Position numbers and translations under genes: made by a program. The notes beneath the pieces are model-generated. The model saw only the letters and a list, made by a program, of their open reading frames with translations, ran no database searches and was not told the DNA's origin. Shown here one piece after another: positions 6,406-6,709 of a stretch of DNA of 6,709 nucleotides; within the stretch, counting starts at the first letter, position 1; each line of letters opens with the position of its first letter. Source of the stretch: Deltaproteobacteria bacterium (GTDB taxonomy: Bacteria; Bdellovibrionota; JACOXK01; 2-02-FULL-40-11); the NCBI GenBank assembly GCA_016193165.1, contig JACPST010000049.1:1-6709 (forward strand), written 5' to 3'.

Positions 6406-6709
6406 TTAGTCTTTAAGTTTAAACGTCACTTCACCTTCTGAGCCGCTAATGACTACCATGTTATCATCAATACGTGAGACTTTGCCACCTTTTTTGCCAA
6501 CTTTTGTTCCTGGCTTTGCGATGAATGTTTTTCCTTCATCTGTTTCAGACAAAGCCATTTTTTTCTCCGTATTCCAAACAATTGCCTTGAGATGCAGCTG
6601 TTCGGTATTGAATTGTTCTGGTGAAATGGATTCCGACACGCGACCGGCCGGGATCACCAAGGGCTCAAATGGATTTCGAGCTCCCAAACATAAGACCAAA
6701 AGAAACAAA
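6406..6709 (-). CDS. pilP: Type IV pilus assembly protein PilP (5' end at or beyond window edge)
   Basis: PilP is a periplasmic protein that links the inner-membrane PilN/PilO complex to the N0 domain of the PilQ secretin. The visible 100 residues begin with a hydrophobic run (LFLLVLCLG) and go straight into ARNPFEPLV, the family's R-D/N-PF-x-PL motif. They continue with the C-terminal beta domain: HLKAIVW near 40-46, a TFIAKPGTKVGKKGGKVSRI block near 61-80, then VVISGSEGEVTFKLKD to the stop. A TTG at 6708 could start the frame, but the frame is open to the window edge, so the true start is probably outside. The hydrophobic run looks like the end of a signal peptide or an anchor. If so, this PilP lacks the long unstructured segment that usually precedes the beta domain. 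The stop is 2 bp before the pilQ ATG, consistent with one operon. Confidence 0.85.
   Translation of the reverse strand, partial: LFLLVLCLGARNPFEPLVIPAGRVSESISPEQFNTEQLHLKAIVWNTEKKMALSETDEGKTFIAKPGTKVGKKGGKVSRIDDNMVVISGSEGEVTFKLKD

Noticed and set aside
1..6709. A new defence, mobile or biosynthetic system
   Set aside because: All genes belong to known housekeeping or pilus families; no transposase, toxin, CRISPR or unknown multi-gene cassette was seen.

Overview
The window holds six genes of a Gram-negative bacterium of moderate to low GC content. An outer-membrane secretin gene (pilQ), a PilP protein and a PcrA/UvrD-type helicase fit a proteobacterium in the broad sense. The pilQ layout, with two AMIN-like regions before the secretin N-domains, and the general look of the proteins suggest one of the lineages formerly called Deltaproteobacteria. 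That placement is inference; no marker gene settles it.

Layout from left to right. Positions 1-1623 (+) are the C-terminal three quarters of a UvrD/PcrA helicase whose 5' end lies outside the window. It converges with, and overlaps by 8 nt, a minus-strand membrane protein (1616-2368) of the CDP-alcohol phosphatidyltransferase fold, in which the catalytic aspartates are replaced. A short divergent spacer leads to a plus-strand DUF192 protein (2454-2804) with an uncertain start. DUF192 converges with, and overlaps by 23 nt, the end of a minus-strand block read right to left: pilP (6709-6406), pilQ (6403 down to about 4929), aroC (4895-3825) and aroB (3828-2782). aroC and aroB overlap by ATGA and encode two shikimate-pathway enzymes, chorismate synthase and 3-dehydroquinate synthase. 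pilP and pilQ are 2 bp apart and belong to type IV pilus assembly.

The most unusual part is pilQ. Its reading frame breaks in an A4 tract (5100-5103 on the plus strand). Recognisable PilQ N1-domain coding continues in another frame to 4932, then stops exactly where a small REP-like hairpin repeat (4906-4932) begins. The hairpin sits 10 bp in front of the aroC start. The whole C-terminal secretin (pore) domain is missing. Either pilQ is a real decaying pseudogene created by a repeat-associated deletion, or the assembly was misjoined at the repeat. No tRNA, rRNA, CRISPR array, insertion sequence or defence system was seen, and the remaining genes are ordinary housekeeping genes.
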